This document shows, in pieces, positions 22,830 through 34,440 of a DNA stretch of 64,000 nucleotides (position 1 is the first letter of the stretch; each line of letters begins with the position of its first letter). Source of the stretch: Bimastos eiseni (lineage: Eukaryota; Annelida; Clitellata; Crassiclitellata; Lumbricidae); NCBI GenBank assembly GCA_959347315.1, contig OY365822.1:5828008-5892007 (forward strand). The letters run 5' to 3'. The position numbers were made by a program, and so were the translations under genes. The notes under the pieces were generated by a model. It worked only from the letters and a program-made list of their open reading frames with translations, was not told where the DNA came from and did no database searches.

Positions 22830-24290
22830 CAAAGGCCACGTCAGGAGACCGGCTTATTCATCGGCGATACACCAAATCAAGCCCGCAATAGCCAAGCCTC
22901 TCGTTTCGCTCCGGTGCCAGGTCAAGCAATTTAGTTGACCCGTGGCTAAGATTTCACGAGTGTTCTTCATAAAACCATAGAAAAAGCCACACACTTGGAA
23001 TTTCCCACATTCATGCAACATTCTTCCTTGAAAGCATAAACCGGTTACACCCCTATTCACATTCGTCGAGTGTCTTCGAGCAAAATGGTAAGCATATAGC
23101 ATATAGGCTACGTAATTCTGCCGTTTCCTTCTCATTGATGTTTGATGTTCGATACGGTCTATGTGGTTGCTGTTGTCCACTGGGATTGTGTATTTAATTA
23201 AACAACTTCACGCATCTTCATTCTCCAGTATATTCAAAACAAATATTTTATGATCGTTTCAGATTTCATAGGCTACTAAAAAACTGAATGCATGATATTG
23301 ATCGGATACTTACCCTCGGATGAAAAGATCAACCTGGCTATATAGCGGTGGCGGTATGTTAAGTTTATTTAATTTTTACATAAAGCAAAGCCTCAATTAA
23401 AAATTAAATAAACTTAAAAAAAATTTTTTTGGTTAAGTATTTCTTAACATTGTGTGGACGATTCAAATAAAAGAGAGGCATAGTCAGACAGGAAACATAA
23501 ATGAAGGCTTATAATTGCTCACTGGACTTGACAAATAACCGAGGACATTCTAGATCATTGCTTCGTACCCATCTCCAGCAAATAGTTGACGTCATGAACG
23601 AATGATGATGGCGAATTGATGATTTCTTTAAAATTGTCTGATCCAGACGAGCACAATGCCTATAGCTCGTATTACCTACGTTCTAAATTTATACGCGATG
23701 TACAGGCATTCTGTTGTTGAATCATCTATTGTCCGAATAATAAGAGGTGTTTATATCGTGGTAGAGAATCTAAATGTTTGGTATCTCCGATACCTGTATT
23801 TAATCGCAGCAAGTATCGCTATTGTTTTATTTTGCTGGCGTCGCATGACATTGTGTTTCGCCGATACTTCTCTTTAGCCGGTAAGCGATAGTGGATACTA
23901 ATACTTTTTCCCACTGTAATTTATAAGGTTTCTCATCCGCATTAAATTAATCGTGATCAAGAGATGATATGAGAACTGGCCTAAATCGGTACGCTTCGAG
24001 AGGCGACTCTTTTGGGCATATAATCCTGGTTGCAAACGGATAGAATTCAAGAAATGACTGAGAATACCCCTATGTCCTTTTGTGATCATCGGTAGAAATG
24101 GCTTGCCTAATTTATTTGGGAGCGATATCAGCGCAGGGTGTTCGAAGTTAGGACCTACTGTTGTCTGAAGGCTGCTTCAAATACATTGCCATTGATCCAA
24201 GCGGTCACGCACAGACTGGTAATGGCCACGTAGAAAATACCTTATGGTTACTGTTGCATGAAGTGTAGCTCTGAGCACACTTCATGTAGC
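22830..24290. other. Non-coding part of copy A
   Basis: Small frames at 22854-23180 (minus), 23656-23877 (plus) and 23898-24089 (minus) have counterparts in copy B. Their conservation follows from the duplication and they show no known domain. I do not call genes here. Confidence 0.35.
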
Positions 24291-24310
24291 TCTTAGCACA
24301 CTTCGTGTTA

Positions 24311-24590
24311 TCAGCATACTGGTGAAAAAGAGACACCTAGATTAAGGATGCGCCCTGCGCAGAGGTGCACCAGATAAATGGTAGTGAGTGGTGACAAAAC
24401 CTGTAGACCAACTGATAGAGAAACCAGCTCTTGCTGGTAAATCCAAATGCCACTGATAGGTACCCATTGCCGATTGGAGAGGAATGATTGGAGCCAGAGG
24501 AGCGCAGTACCAGAGGTGCCGAATAGTGTCAATAGGCGATCAAACAGGATAGAGTGATCGACAGAGTGATGAGCGAACGCTAGAAAATAG
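24311..24590 (-). mobile_element. LINE reverse-transcriptase fragment (copy A)
   Basis: The minus-strand frame reads SVDHSILFDRLLTLFGTSGTALLW..., then LSVGLQVLSPL and IYLVHLCAG. This is the palm region of CR1-like reverse transcriptases, just before the YADD box. In copy A the sequence breaks before YADD; copy B at 39205-39600 keeps it. Confidence 0.75.
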
Positions 24591-25639
24591 CACGATAGAA
24601 AACAACATTTAGCATTTTAGATTGTTAAGGCATACTTTGTCAATGCTACATTATATCATTTAGAAGATAGCAGTCTTATTTTTGAGACGCACAGTTGCAA
24701 ATCACCCTGAACTTGCACATTCGCCACAAATTGACAGCAGAATCGGGCAACCACAGGGCACTGATCAGTGGTGGTTTCTCGGTCTCTGTTTGATTGACTA
24801 AAACATCCATCTCTTTTCATTTGTTCTGAACTGTAGTAATCAAATTTTGGTGATATGAGATGTAAGTGACAATCCAAGAAGTCGTTGCTGGATAAAATTG
24901 CAAAAGACCGTTCGAGTCCGACTGGTTTTGAAAGTAAGAGAAGACTTTGTCTTTGAAATTTAAAAGCAAATAGACGTACAGGTCAGCCAAATTAGCATGC
25001 TTTAAGCTTACAGCGAATAATTTGGATCCAACCATGTACATAACTTATTCGCACTGAGGTGTGAGGGCTTTATCTGACAGAAGGAAGTGTGTGTACTGGC
25101 ACGAATGGCGAGGGGAGGGTGTCAACAGAATGGGAACGTACGCAAGCAATATTTATAAATAATCATGACATCAACATTTGAGTATTTGTATTATAAACAG
25201 GCTAATGTGGACATCCTTATATGAAATTTATGTTTGCGTATGTAGGCCCAAGTCATACGAAGTTATGACTGAGTCTGTTGAATCAGACCACATTGTTCCA
25301 GAAGTTCAAGGTAGCCAGTGCTGTACTATGGGCATGATCCTGGAGAGGGAGATTGAGATCACCTGGTTACACCAGCTGGGTGTTATGCAAGACAAATGTG
25401 TCCAGTATAGTCGATAATTCAGCCAAGAAAGCGACGGATGGTGGCATGGACGGCATATGGTAAGGACAGTGAGACCACCAGTATTTAAAAGGTGAGAGGG
25501 ATACTGGTCAGTGGGCTGTTGGTCATTCGAAGAAAGTCCCTGTAGTAAAAGACCTTGCCATCACCACGGTCGGTCGTCTTCACCAGATGGAATATACCAG
25601 CGGAATAGAGCGTAGAAGAGAGACATCCCATGAGCAACC

Positions 25640-25890
25640 GGTGCCATCATTCTGTTAGAGCGAGGAGGTCGATGTCATGAATCTCATGATGTTGCATTGT
25701 ATCGACGACTGGGGTGCATTTTTCACGCAGCGACCGGACATTCCACGTAGCCATTCGGAGTCCATTTGATGGACCAGGATCAGGTGTAGGAGATGATATG
25801 TGAACAGGGTGAGGTGGGGGAAGAACTGTGGCACCTGAGAGGGGTTGAGCGTGCTCCAAGTGGTCTGAACAGCTGTTTTTCAATTTGCGC
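25640..25890 (-). mobile_element. LINE ORF2 N-terminal (endonuclease start) fragment (copy A)
   Basis: The minus-strand frame ends with NGLRMATWNVRSLREK and DIDLLALTE, the first strands of an APE-type endonuclease from CR1-like LINEs. It stops shortly after. The intervening 24,590-25,640 is unrecognisable, so this and the RT fragment may be separate insertions. Confidence 0.7.
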
Positions 25891-26262
25891 TATGCATACT
25901 AGTCATTTCAAAGTCTCGGCTCATTGTCGCGTAATGTAAACCTTTTTGAAGAGATTTATGGATTCGTAGAAAGTAGCGGATCGGTTGATGAATTTTGGCA
26001 GAAGGTCATAGTAAAGCATTCACACACTTAACCGATGTATTCAAAGTAACAAACCACATTGTAATTGATTGTTGATATTGCACTGAATTTTAAAACAACA
26101 CAAGATTGTGTGAGGGTGAAACATGTGAGAGGATTGCAATTAGAATTAGACTCATCAACACCAAACGTTCATGCATATTTGCATATTTGGTATCAATAAT
26201 TAAATTGATCACGTGATTCAATTCTAGTCATCATTTGTATAAAATCTGCTAATCGCGCTCAT

Positions 26263-26278
26263 GTATTTTGTTTCACAG
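26263..26278 (+). other. Predicted 3' splice site before gene 3
   Basis: GTATTTTGTTTCACAG, counterpart of the acceptors ending at 1120, 13032 and 41296. It lies 81 bases before the gene 3 ATG. Confidence 0.55.
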
Positions 26279-26359
26279 ATGACGGGCGCCTAGAACACTT
26301 CGGAAATTTTTTTTATCGAGAACAGTCATTTGCCGAATAGAATCCTGAGTCATACAGAA

Positions 26360-29300
26360 ATGAATAAAGAAACAACACAGACAACTATGGATGCGAAATG
26401 CTTTGTAGCAGATGAAGCTCAAATTAACGCATCTTCACACACCCCTTCAAAAGTTGAGGAATTGATTAAAAATAATGAAAATGACGACTGCTTTATTTCC
26501 GAAGCTGACGCCGATGATGATGAGTGGGGCTTTCAGGTTCACAGAGTAGATTCTGAAGCTGATGATGATGATGCTGGTGATGATGACGATGATGATGCAC
26601 AATGCCTTAGTCAGCTTCACCTTGCAGCCGACTGTGGTGATACGGAGGCTGTTAGAAGTCTACTGATGTCGTCAACGAATGTCGATGTACTGGACACAGA
26701 GAATAACACTCCCCTACATTATGCGTCTAAAAATGGTCACGTTCATATTGTCAATCTTCTGCTAAGCAAGGACGCCTGTGCTAAGTCAAAAAACGCATCC
26801 AGGGAGACTTTGCATCATCTGATGGCAGAGAAACGCCATTTAACACAAAGTGATGAGCTCGAAATCGTGGATATTCAATTGAGTCTTTCTTCTACCTTTA
26901 ATTCAGAGTGCAAAGGTCAAGCGATACAAAATGCAGATATTGTAGATAATCTGATATTTAGCGGTGCGAATGTTAATGCTTGTAACAACGCCAAGATGAC
27001 TCCACTTCATTTAGCCTGTCAAAATGGTCACGCTTCAATTGTTGAGATTTTACTGGACAACCATGCTACCGTGGACGTCATGAAACAAGCTAAGGAAACA
27101 CCGTTGTATCTTGCAGCCAAAAACGGTCATGCAGCTGTCGCGGATTTATTAATGCGTCGTGGTGTGTGCGATTTCGTGCTGACAAACAGCAGTCAGACAC
27201 CATTGCACGTTGCCATCAAAGAAGGTCACACAGAAGTTGTTGAGGTATTACTGACACAGAGCCGCATGATTTATGAGAAATTAGCAAAAGAGGGGGAGAT
27301 ACTTCGCAGGAATGCCAAGAGAGGCGTTATCCCAGTTGAATTTCAGAAACCTGATGAACGACGTGTTTTTGCTGAAATAGTTTGGACAGAAATAATCACA
27401 CCCCTGGTGATAAGGAAGGACGGACTCATGAATGCCCCAATTGTGCTTGCAGCGTTTTCGAAAGACCCGAAAATGGTTCAGCTATTGCTTAGTGTAGATC
27501 AATGTATTTATTCAAAGGAGGATATCGCAGACAGCTTTCACTCCCTCATACTGGCAATGGACAAGACTTATGGCCAGGAGGCTAGTGAATGCATGAGCAA
27601 TTTCATGAATGTCGCGAAATTTCTAATCGACTCGAGCAAATTTGATGCAAACTACCAAGACCAGGAATTAAATACATATCTTCACAATGTGATAGAGTGG
27701 AATTGCGATTATTATTCTGACAGTCGGCCTAATGATGAAAAGTGTCCACGTTTGAAGAATGATATCAGGAACGACGTGTTGCAATTGTTATTAGAGAACG
27801 GAGCAGATATAAACGTTAAGAATATCCGCGGCGATACACCTTTGATAATTGCTTCTGGAATTGGTAATTGTGATGCCATTCAAATTCTGTTTGATTGGGA
27901 GGATAAATCAGGAATGAAACTCAACCTCGACGCAAGGGACAAATATGGAGCAACTGCTTTGATTAGAGCAGCCAAAGAGCATCATGTATCAGTAGTACAA
28001 TTGCTGCTAAGCCATAAAGCTTCGATTAATTTGTACGACTATTACGGATATACTGCATTGCACGCAGCTATCTATGAGCCAAACACGAACTGGTTGGATT
28101 TTGAGTACTTCTGCAGTGGGTTTCGCAAACGCATCTTTGGATGCGTTGATTCTTTTACAGTGAGTGACCGAATACGGCAACTCCATGAATGTAACGAGGA
28201 GATGGCTCTATTCAAAGGAGAAATAGTTAAATCGTTGCTGGCTAATGACGAAATTAAAGTGAATGCCTTAGACTTCAGAGGAAATACGCCACTTGATTTG
28301 GCAGTTAAGTCTTCCAAGCCAATTACCAGAGCGACTTTCGAGGCACTTAAGAATTGTGGTGCCGTAGGACAGTTACTGGAATCGGAAGACGAAGCACCAG
28401 CCAAAATGACAAGTGTAGACAAGAGAGGTCGAAACCCCCTTCATCGACTGATCATATATCACATCTCAGGCTGCGATTCTAGAGAAGATACGGGAGCCAA
28501 CACTGAGCAGGACGAAGAACGGTTGAACTCTATGGTTGATCGAATTCACCTGACACCAGAGAATTTTAGGCATTTAGCTACTGCAACAGATGACGAAGGA
28601 AAAACTCCACTTCACTACGCTGCCATGCAGACACCACTCATTTCCAATCAAAATCACAATCTAGTAAATCTGCTAGTCAAACTAGGTTCTAACGTCAACG
28701 CATCTGATATGTATGGAAAAACCCCTTTGCATTACGCAGACATCGAGAGCTATGACAGCCTGAGTCAGTACGAAGATCTCGTCGAACACGGAGCTAATGA
28801 AAACACACAAGATAGAAGCGGATACACACCTAAGGTTCTTAAGCAGTTACGAGAATCGGTGGAGGTCAGCAATAGCAATGTATGGGAAACGTTTTACGCA
28901 TCCAGAGAGTCCGGGTTAGTTCCCCGCGCTAACCATGTGACAGACTTAACGAAGCATAGATCGATTGAAACGATTAAAATAAAGTCGCAATCCCCTCGCC
29001 CCCAAGAATCGTCAGAAGAAGCAATATGGAAGATATGGAACAATAACGAATTATTTCGCCTCAACAAACGCCTAAGCCAACTGAAACCGTCAGTACAAAC
29101 CTTCATTGAACGATTGGCTAATGGTATAAAGGAAAGAGACGAACGATTTGAATGCCAACCGATCATAGTTGGAGGTGCTGATGAAGAAACAAAAGCCGTC
29201 CTTTCAGCAGACTTTGATTTTAGCTTCAAACTGATTAAATTCAGCCAAATTTGTGACCCGCTTCCACATCCACTGGGCCCTAAGGGATTCTTTCAATTGC

Positions 29301-30304
29301 GACGGAAGCCAAGTGAAAATGCAAAGAATCGGACTGACAAGGAGTTTGACAGTTTCTTTAACAAAGAGCATTGCCTTTTGACAAACGAAGTCAAATTTAG
29401 ATTCAGGATTCTTGTGGAAGATGTCTTAGAGGACCCACAATTCTGGAAATATGAACATCTGTTGGAATGGGATTTGAGATATGAAGTGAAATCTGAAAGG
29501 CCAGTTGAAAAGCTAATTGGTTTGTGTAAGACCTTGGATCTAAAAATGATACATCCCATTGAGGACGGAGAGGGGGGCTTACTTTTTGTAGACATTTCAA
29601 TTGACATTGTCCCATGTGTTGACGTTGAGGGTTGGCATTCAGTAGATCCGCTGCCTGTTGGCACAAGACCATCTGTGAAAACAAACGGTTCTACTATGAT
29701 CTTTGATGGACCCCGTTTTGATCCATTAAATGCATCTGGTGATCAATTTCTGTTTACCGATACATTTGCAAGAATTTCATTTGCACGTTTCGAAAGTGCT
29801 ATCATAAAAGAAAGTTCGCCTTTACTGAAAGCAGCGTATATTGTTTGCAAGATGATACTTTATGATCATTCGGGTTGTACTTACCAGTTGAAGAATTGTC
29901 TTCTATTTTGCACGGAGGTCCTTTATGCTCAAATCTCTAGTGAAGCACTGGACGAAGACGAAATTACGTCAAAGGAACTCGCCTTCTGGGTTGAGAGGAT
30001 CGTGTTTTGCTTCGCGGAGTTTAATCGACGTGGCGTTTATCCTTGTTATTTTATGCCCTCGTTCAAACTGCAAGTTGCTGAAAATTTCAATTTTGGAAAA
30101 TTGACGAAAACCTATGAAGAGAAACAGGTAATAGGTGCCTTTGAGTACACTATAGTTGATGAAATTTACCTTGACATGTGTCCAGATGGCACTGAAATTG
30201 AACTAATTCCGAAAGAAAGATGCGATGAGAATTATGATCCAAACTGGGAATTTAATCGCGATGAATTCATTAGGAAACTATCTTCACGTTGTCCCAGCTA
30301 TTAA
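26360..30304 (+). CDS. Gene 3: ankyrin-repeat protein with C-terminal Mab-21/cGAS-like nucleotidyltransferase
   Basis: An uninterrupted frame of 1,314 residues from the ATG at 26360. The open frame extends to 26330 only through a TTG. Residues 40-80 are strongly acidic (runs of D and E). Ankyrin repeats cover about 81-840. The nucleotidyltransferase follows with VGGADEETK (G938, G939), ADFDF (D951, D953) and SIDIV (D1082). The helical lobe has YQLKNCLLF (about 1175) and CYFMP (about 1230), and the end is DPNWEFNRDEF plus a basic tail. The predicted catalytic triad is complete. The Asp-to-Asp spacing of 129 residues is longer than in cGAS, and no zinc thumb is seen. It is nearly identical to gene 4. 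A role as a cGAS-like immune receptor is inferred from domain architecture. Confidence 0.93.
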   Translation: MNKETTQTTMDAKCFVADEAQINASSHTPSKVEELIKNNENDDCFISEADADDDEWGFQVHRVDSEADDDDAGDDDDDDAQCLSQLHLAADCGDTEAVRSLLMSSTNVDVLDTENNTPLHYASKNGHVHIVNLLLSKDACAKSKNASRETLHHLMAEKRHLTQSDELEIVDIQLSLSSTFNSECKGQAIQNADIVDNLIFSGANVNACNNAKMTPLHLACQNGHASIVEILLDNHATVDVMKQAKETPLYLAAKNGHAAVADLLMRRGVCDFVLTNSSQTPLHVAIKEGHTEVVEVLLTQSRMIYEKLAKEGEILRRNAKRGVIPVEFQKPDERRVFAEIVWTEIITPLVIRKDGLMNAPIVLAAFSKDPKMVQLLLSVDQCIYSKEDIADSFHSLILAMDKTYGQEASECMSNFMNVAKFLIDSSKFDANYQDQELNTYLHNVIEWNCDYYSDSRPNDEKCPRLKNDIRNDVLQLLLENGADINVKNIRGDTPLIIASGIGNCDAIQILFDWEDKSGMKLNLDARDKYGATALIRAAKEHHVSVVQLLLSHKASINLYDYYGYTALHAAIYEPNTNWLDFEYFCSGFRKRIFGCVDSFTVSDRIRQLHECNEEMALFKGEIVKSLLANDEIKVNALDFRGNTPLDLAVKSSKPITRATFEALKNCGAVGQLLESEDEAPAKMTSVDKRGRNPLHRLIIYHISGCDSREDTGANTEQDEERLNSMVDRIHLTPENFRHLATATDDEGKTPLHYAAMQTPLISNQNHNLVNLLVKLGSNVNASDMYGKTPLHYADIESYDSLSQYEDLVEHGANENTQDRSGYTPKVLKQLRESVEVSNSNVWETFYASRESGLVPRANHVTDLTKHRSIETIKIKSQSPRPQESSEEAIWKIWNNNELFRLNKRLSQLKPSVQTFIERLANGIKERDERFECQPIIVGGADEETKAVLSADFDFSFKLIKFSQICDPLPHPLGPKGFFQLRRKPSENAKNRTDKEFDSFFNKEHCLLTNEVKFRFRILVEDVLEDPQFWKYEHLLEWDLRYEVKSERPVEKLIGLCKTLDLKMIHPIEDGEGGLLFVDISIDIVPCVDVEGWHSVDPLPVGTRPSVKTNGSTMIFDGPRFDPLNASGDQFLFTDTFARISFARFESAIIKESSPLLKAAYIVCKMILYDHSGCTYQLKNCLLFCTEVLYAQISSEALDEDEITSKELAFWVERIVFCFAEFNRRGVYPCYFMPSFKLQVAENFNFGKLTKTYEEKQVIGAFEYTIVDEIYLDMCPDGTEIELIPKERCDENYDPNWEFNRDEFIRKLSSRCPSY

Positions 30305-32515
30305 TGCACTTCTAATGCATTGCACTGCAGAATTACTGCATTTGAAATTGCCTACTTTCCAAGTTCAGAAGTGATCATACGATAGACTGTCTATATCGCT
30401 GCACACATGTGAGTGCAGTACTTCCTCAAGCCCTCAACATAGACTATACCTAGTAACCGCTTATGGGAAGACTAGAACTCGTACCCTACGCGTTATTGGA
30501 CCAGCTCTCAACTCAGTCTTCTACCGTGCTCCACGTGTAAAAAATTCTGTGAGACCTGCGATTTCAGAACATAAGAGAAATTGAGATGTTTTGTCAGTAT
30601 TGAGAGTCTGACGCTGTTTAATAGGTATTTAACATGACTTTTGTAAATAATCTTAGCAAATTTTATGTGCAATTGATCCAAACAAAGTCCACCTAATTGC
30701 GACTTTTATTCAAGCCAGAAATTATGCTACTCTGCTTCGAAAGAAACTAATTTGAGATCCTTTTTGTGTGCACTAGCCTAAATGACGTTTTTATATAAAA
30801 TACGGTTATCATGGGTGTGTGAAATTGTACCCTATGAATGTCTTTATTTAAGAAATCCGTTGGACCTATTAATTAATAGAGCAGTGTCCATCAGATTGTA
30901 TTGACAGATTTAATTTGTTTTGCTTGTAGAATTATCATGAGAATATTATAATCGAGCATGATAATTCTTATGAAATTGCTTTTCATTAGATTATTCTTGT
31001 TATTTTTAGTTTTCACTAAGTTGCTGCTCTCCGTATAAAGTTTCATTGTGCAATATATTATCTCCAACTACAAAGCGCGATTACACAGCGCTTGAATACG
31101 ACTGCAGGCGAACAGGCGCTCCGATGGCGGAGACCTTATAAGAGGGTACAGCTGGAACAGTTCTACCAAAATTTGAAGGGAGGATGGAGTGTCTTACATT
31201 CCCCATATTTCAGATGATTGAATGTCAGCTTGATGATGTTTTATACCTGCATGACTGCATCTGGATTCGTGGTGCGCCTGTTGTTTCATTTGTCAAGTAG
31301 GGGTCTTCACTGAGTGACTTATCAATGTGAGATACAAGACACAGGCTGAGGGAAGGACCAGGTAGTGTTCCAGAGATCATGGCCTCACACGGCGGTCTAG
31401 ATGTTTCGCATAGTCTGGTGTAGACCCACACTGTGTGGCTGTGTATCGGCTATCCGGTACCTTTCGCACCAGTGATGCTTTATAATATATATATATATAT
31501 TCATATATTGCATAGGCCTACGTCATGCAATCACACGTATACCTAGTCAGCCTTCAGACAATAACACAAAGTTGCCCATCTCAGCCACCACAGTATCGTC
31601 TGCTCTCATCTATACTCACTTAGTTGTTATGACTTTATGACAGATTTATCCTAATTGACAGCCTTTCTCATTTTATTGCATATAGCGTTTTGGTTATTTG
31701 AATGATTTAGTAGTCTTGCTGCAGCATTGTTTTTTTTATGGGAAATGAGGCGAGCAATGGTAGCAGCAAACGCTTAAATTTAAAAACTATTTCAACTTTT
31801 AAGTTGACCTATATTAAATTAAACTGTAATGAGTAAATTTAAATCTGATGTGGTGTGCTGTAGAATATGTACTCGTTTTGTTGCGGTATCCTATCCGAAG
31901 GGCGAAAATGAAAAGGGTGACAATGGAAAGGGTGGCCTTTTTATTGTCGCCTTTTAAACGTGCGCCCTTTTGATTGTCGCTCTTTTGATTATGTGCTTTT
32001 TTGAACGTTCGCCCTTATGATTTTCGCCCTTCTTATTGCGCCCTTTTTATTATCGCCCTTTTGATAGTAAACCTCGACTTTGTTGCAACCCATTGCTTTG
32101 TAAGAAATTAATAATTATCGAAGATATACTTTACAATACATTGCAATATCACAGAACTTTCACATCGACATTAGGCCATACAGCAGTTCACGTCGCTTTC
32201 TATAATCTATTATTATGCCCTGGTGAGACATTGTATGATGGGAGCTTACTACTACACGTTTTGATGCATCAATGCATTTTATCACTGCCACCTCATGAAC
32301 TAGAATATCCTACAATATCCTACATGTGTTGTGTATACGGCCTGTAGGTCGAATTATTTATTTTAGCTAAAGGGGACATCCACCCTACTACAAGCGCATG
32401 CGCAGACTTCAAACTTCTAAATTGCCCCTCGAAAACAAGCGCTGACCTCCAGCTTAGGATATTCGTGAAAACAACAGCAACAGTTAGATGGACCCACTGT
32501 ATTGTGAAATTTGAA
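30305..32515. other. 3' flank of gene 3, no gene seen
   Basis: Identical by eye to 45323-47533. Frames at 31225-31431 (minus) and 32036-32347 (plus) match no family known to me. A TA repeat lies at 31484-31500. Confidence 0.4.
31905..32072. repeat. Degenerate TTTTGATTGTCGCCC minisatellite with an inverted start
   Basis: About eight units of roughly 15-20 bp, such as GCCCTTTTGATTGTCGC. They are preceded by inverse units (GGGCGAAAATGAAAAGGG), so the array can fold back on itself. The same array sits at 46923-47090 in copy B. Confidence 0.7.
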
Positions 32516-32716
32516 ATTTTGATATCGCCCTTCTTCCAACATTTTTTGCTCAGAAGTGAACGCGCCTCGACAACGTAATTGCAGTTGTACTGCAGAGCAA
32601 TTATGTGCGAAGGACTTGTTCAAGGTCCCAAACCAGTGACTCCTCGAGCGAGGGTCGAGTCCGCTCACTCAGCGCACACTGGGCTGGCCGCTCTAACCGA
32701 TCGGCTATCGTGCCAC
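32516..32716 (-). mobile_element. tRNA-derived SINE (copy A)
   Basis: On the minus strand it starts TGGCACGATAGCCGATCGG (box A-like), with GGTTAGAGCGGCC, and has box B-like GAGTCGACCCTCGC. Then come CTTCGCACATAATTGCTCTG and the tail CAAAAAATGTTGGAAGAAGGG. A better preserved copy is at 58870-59087. Confidence 0.75.
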
Positions 32717-33210
32717 ATGTGTAATATGACAAGACTCAACATAATAATAGGGATGAATTCTAGATATTCAAGCGAAGGGTTGAGACTGTTTGTATGCCAA
32801 TTGGTTTGCTTATTATGCAAACGCATGACGACAACGCTTCGCCTGTGTGTCACTACAGGCCTAATAGCTGCCGCTATCCACCTCAGCCGCGCAAGACATA
32901 ATAGCCCACGAAATCTGGCTCAAAAACAGCGACAACACGTGCAAAATTGCTTCAGAGGCTTTCTAAACGGTTTTCTACACAGAAATCATTTCGGAATTTT
33001 TACATAGTGAAAATCCCACAAAATTGGTTCATGGGGTCTCCCACCAAAATGAACTTCAAAATAAAACTCATAGTTCAAAAGGTCAGTGCAAAAGGCAATG
33101 GTCAACCAAGCCAAAATATTTGTTCCAGTTGGGTAATTAATTTATCTGCTAGACAATAGAGACCAACCGAAACCATGTTTTCATTTTCGGTGACACGAAT
33201 GCACCACCGA

Positions 33211-33251
<41 letters not shown>

Positions 33252-34150
33252 GCATATATGCCCGCACACAAATATATGTCATCAATACTAATGATGATAT
33301 ATTTATATATTGGTGTGCAGACATGTATGTAGGCCTATATATATGACGATCGCCGACCGGAGCTGTAATCGAGGAGCGACTGACTAAAAGCAACACTCGA
33401 TACCAATTTGCTTAGGCAGCCGACAGCATTTCGACGCGACTGAAGGAATGTCGATGCGACTGAAGGCCATTTCGCCCTCTCCGTGTTGACAATATTAATT
33501 TCCATGTAACCAAGAGATAATTCTATGTGTTCAACGCAAAGATGTCATACTTATTAGACCGTACAGGACACGCCATAGCATGCGAGACTGCATGCAGTCG
33601 GTAGACACTAATTTTACAGTTTCGGATTGTGTCGTAAACGATCCTTAGTTTCAACCGGAAACGCAACTGAAATGAAAATGCCAATACCAGTTTCGGGTCG
33701 AAAACGAAAATGGGCCAAAACTGACAAAATTTGCAATTTGTCTGCCGAAAATGAAAACTTTAACGAAATTTGATGTGTCCCTAATCGGCAAGGGCTGCAT
33801 TCGAGAAGACCTAATAGTCAAAGACTAACATGATACAATGTCATGTCATGGTCAAAATATTAAAATAATGGGGGAAATGGGCCAAATATTTGTCTATTAT
33901 TGTGATAATCTGTTGTGGCAATTCTCTTGTGATTTCTACTCTTGACCTTGACACGACACTGGGTTGACCAAAGTCACTTTAAGGTCAAATTCATGCAGAA
34001 TATGTAGTATTAAATAGATTAACCAGAATAGTCACTTTATTTTGCGCGATGAGTTAGTTAATGGTGCCTAAGTAGCCAAATGCAAATATAAAGTGTCCGA
34101 CCATATGCTGATTTAGCGCTATAAAAGTGTAATCGAGATATATTATTTTA
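32717..34150. other. End of copy A and following intergenic DNA
   Basis: Up to 33045 it matches 47735-48063. Then a TA microsatellite (33215-33250) and, from 33397 to 34140, a block that recurs at 48339-49080. No gene recognised. Confidence 0.4.
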
Positions 34151-34159
34151 TTATGCAGT

Positions 34160-34440
34160 TGTCAATATCAAGTAATTGATTCAGTCAAAGGTCGTTGGTA
34201 AGGACGCTTTTATCTGAAGATTTTGACTCACAGGTAGCGAAACCTTCTACGTCAGACGACAATCACGAACAGGTGAGTTAGTTTAGAACAGTTACAAATG
34301 GTTAGAATTTCGCAGCTATTTGAGTCGGTCGTTACTTTGCATATCGATTGTGAATGTTGTAAGTATACCTGACGTACATCTAGCAACGCAAGCTTAACTA
34401 AACATCTGCAAGAGGCTGTCGAGGAACTGTTGGCAGTCGT
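34160..34440 (+). repeat. R1 dispersed repeat, copy 3
   Basis: A full-looking copy: GTCAAAGGTCGTTGGTAAGG, TTTATCTGAAGATTTTGAC, CTACGTCAGACGAC, then CATCTGCAAGAGG and GAGGAACTG. Its best match is 48083-48340. Confidence 0.75.

Larger units (their letters stand above)
22678..33045 (+). repeat. Segmental duplication, copy A
   Basis: Direct duplicate of 35959-48063. Similarity starts near AATGCTATTCACACAGAAAC at 22678 and ends at GGGTCTCCCACCA at 33045. From about 25,180 on the offset is a constant 15,018 bases. The left part (22678-24290) shows many small differences. The right part (30305-33045) looks identical to copy B. Copy B has about 1.87 kb extra at 37432-39296. It carries gene 3. Confidence 0.9.

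Noticed and set aside
23656..23877. A 73-codon frame with a counterpart at 36810-37043 and hydrophobic stretches
   Set aside because: Conservation is explained by the segmental duplication, the N-terminal part is frame-disturbed between copies, and no family is recognised.
32579..33007. A 142-codon plus frame, duplicated at 47597-48025
   Set aside because: It begins inside the antisense strand of a SINE and runs through a dispersed repeat; it exists twice only because of the duplication.
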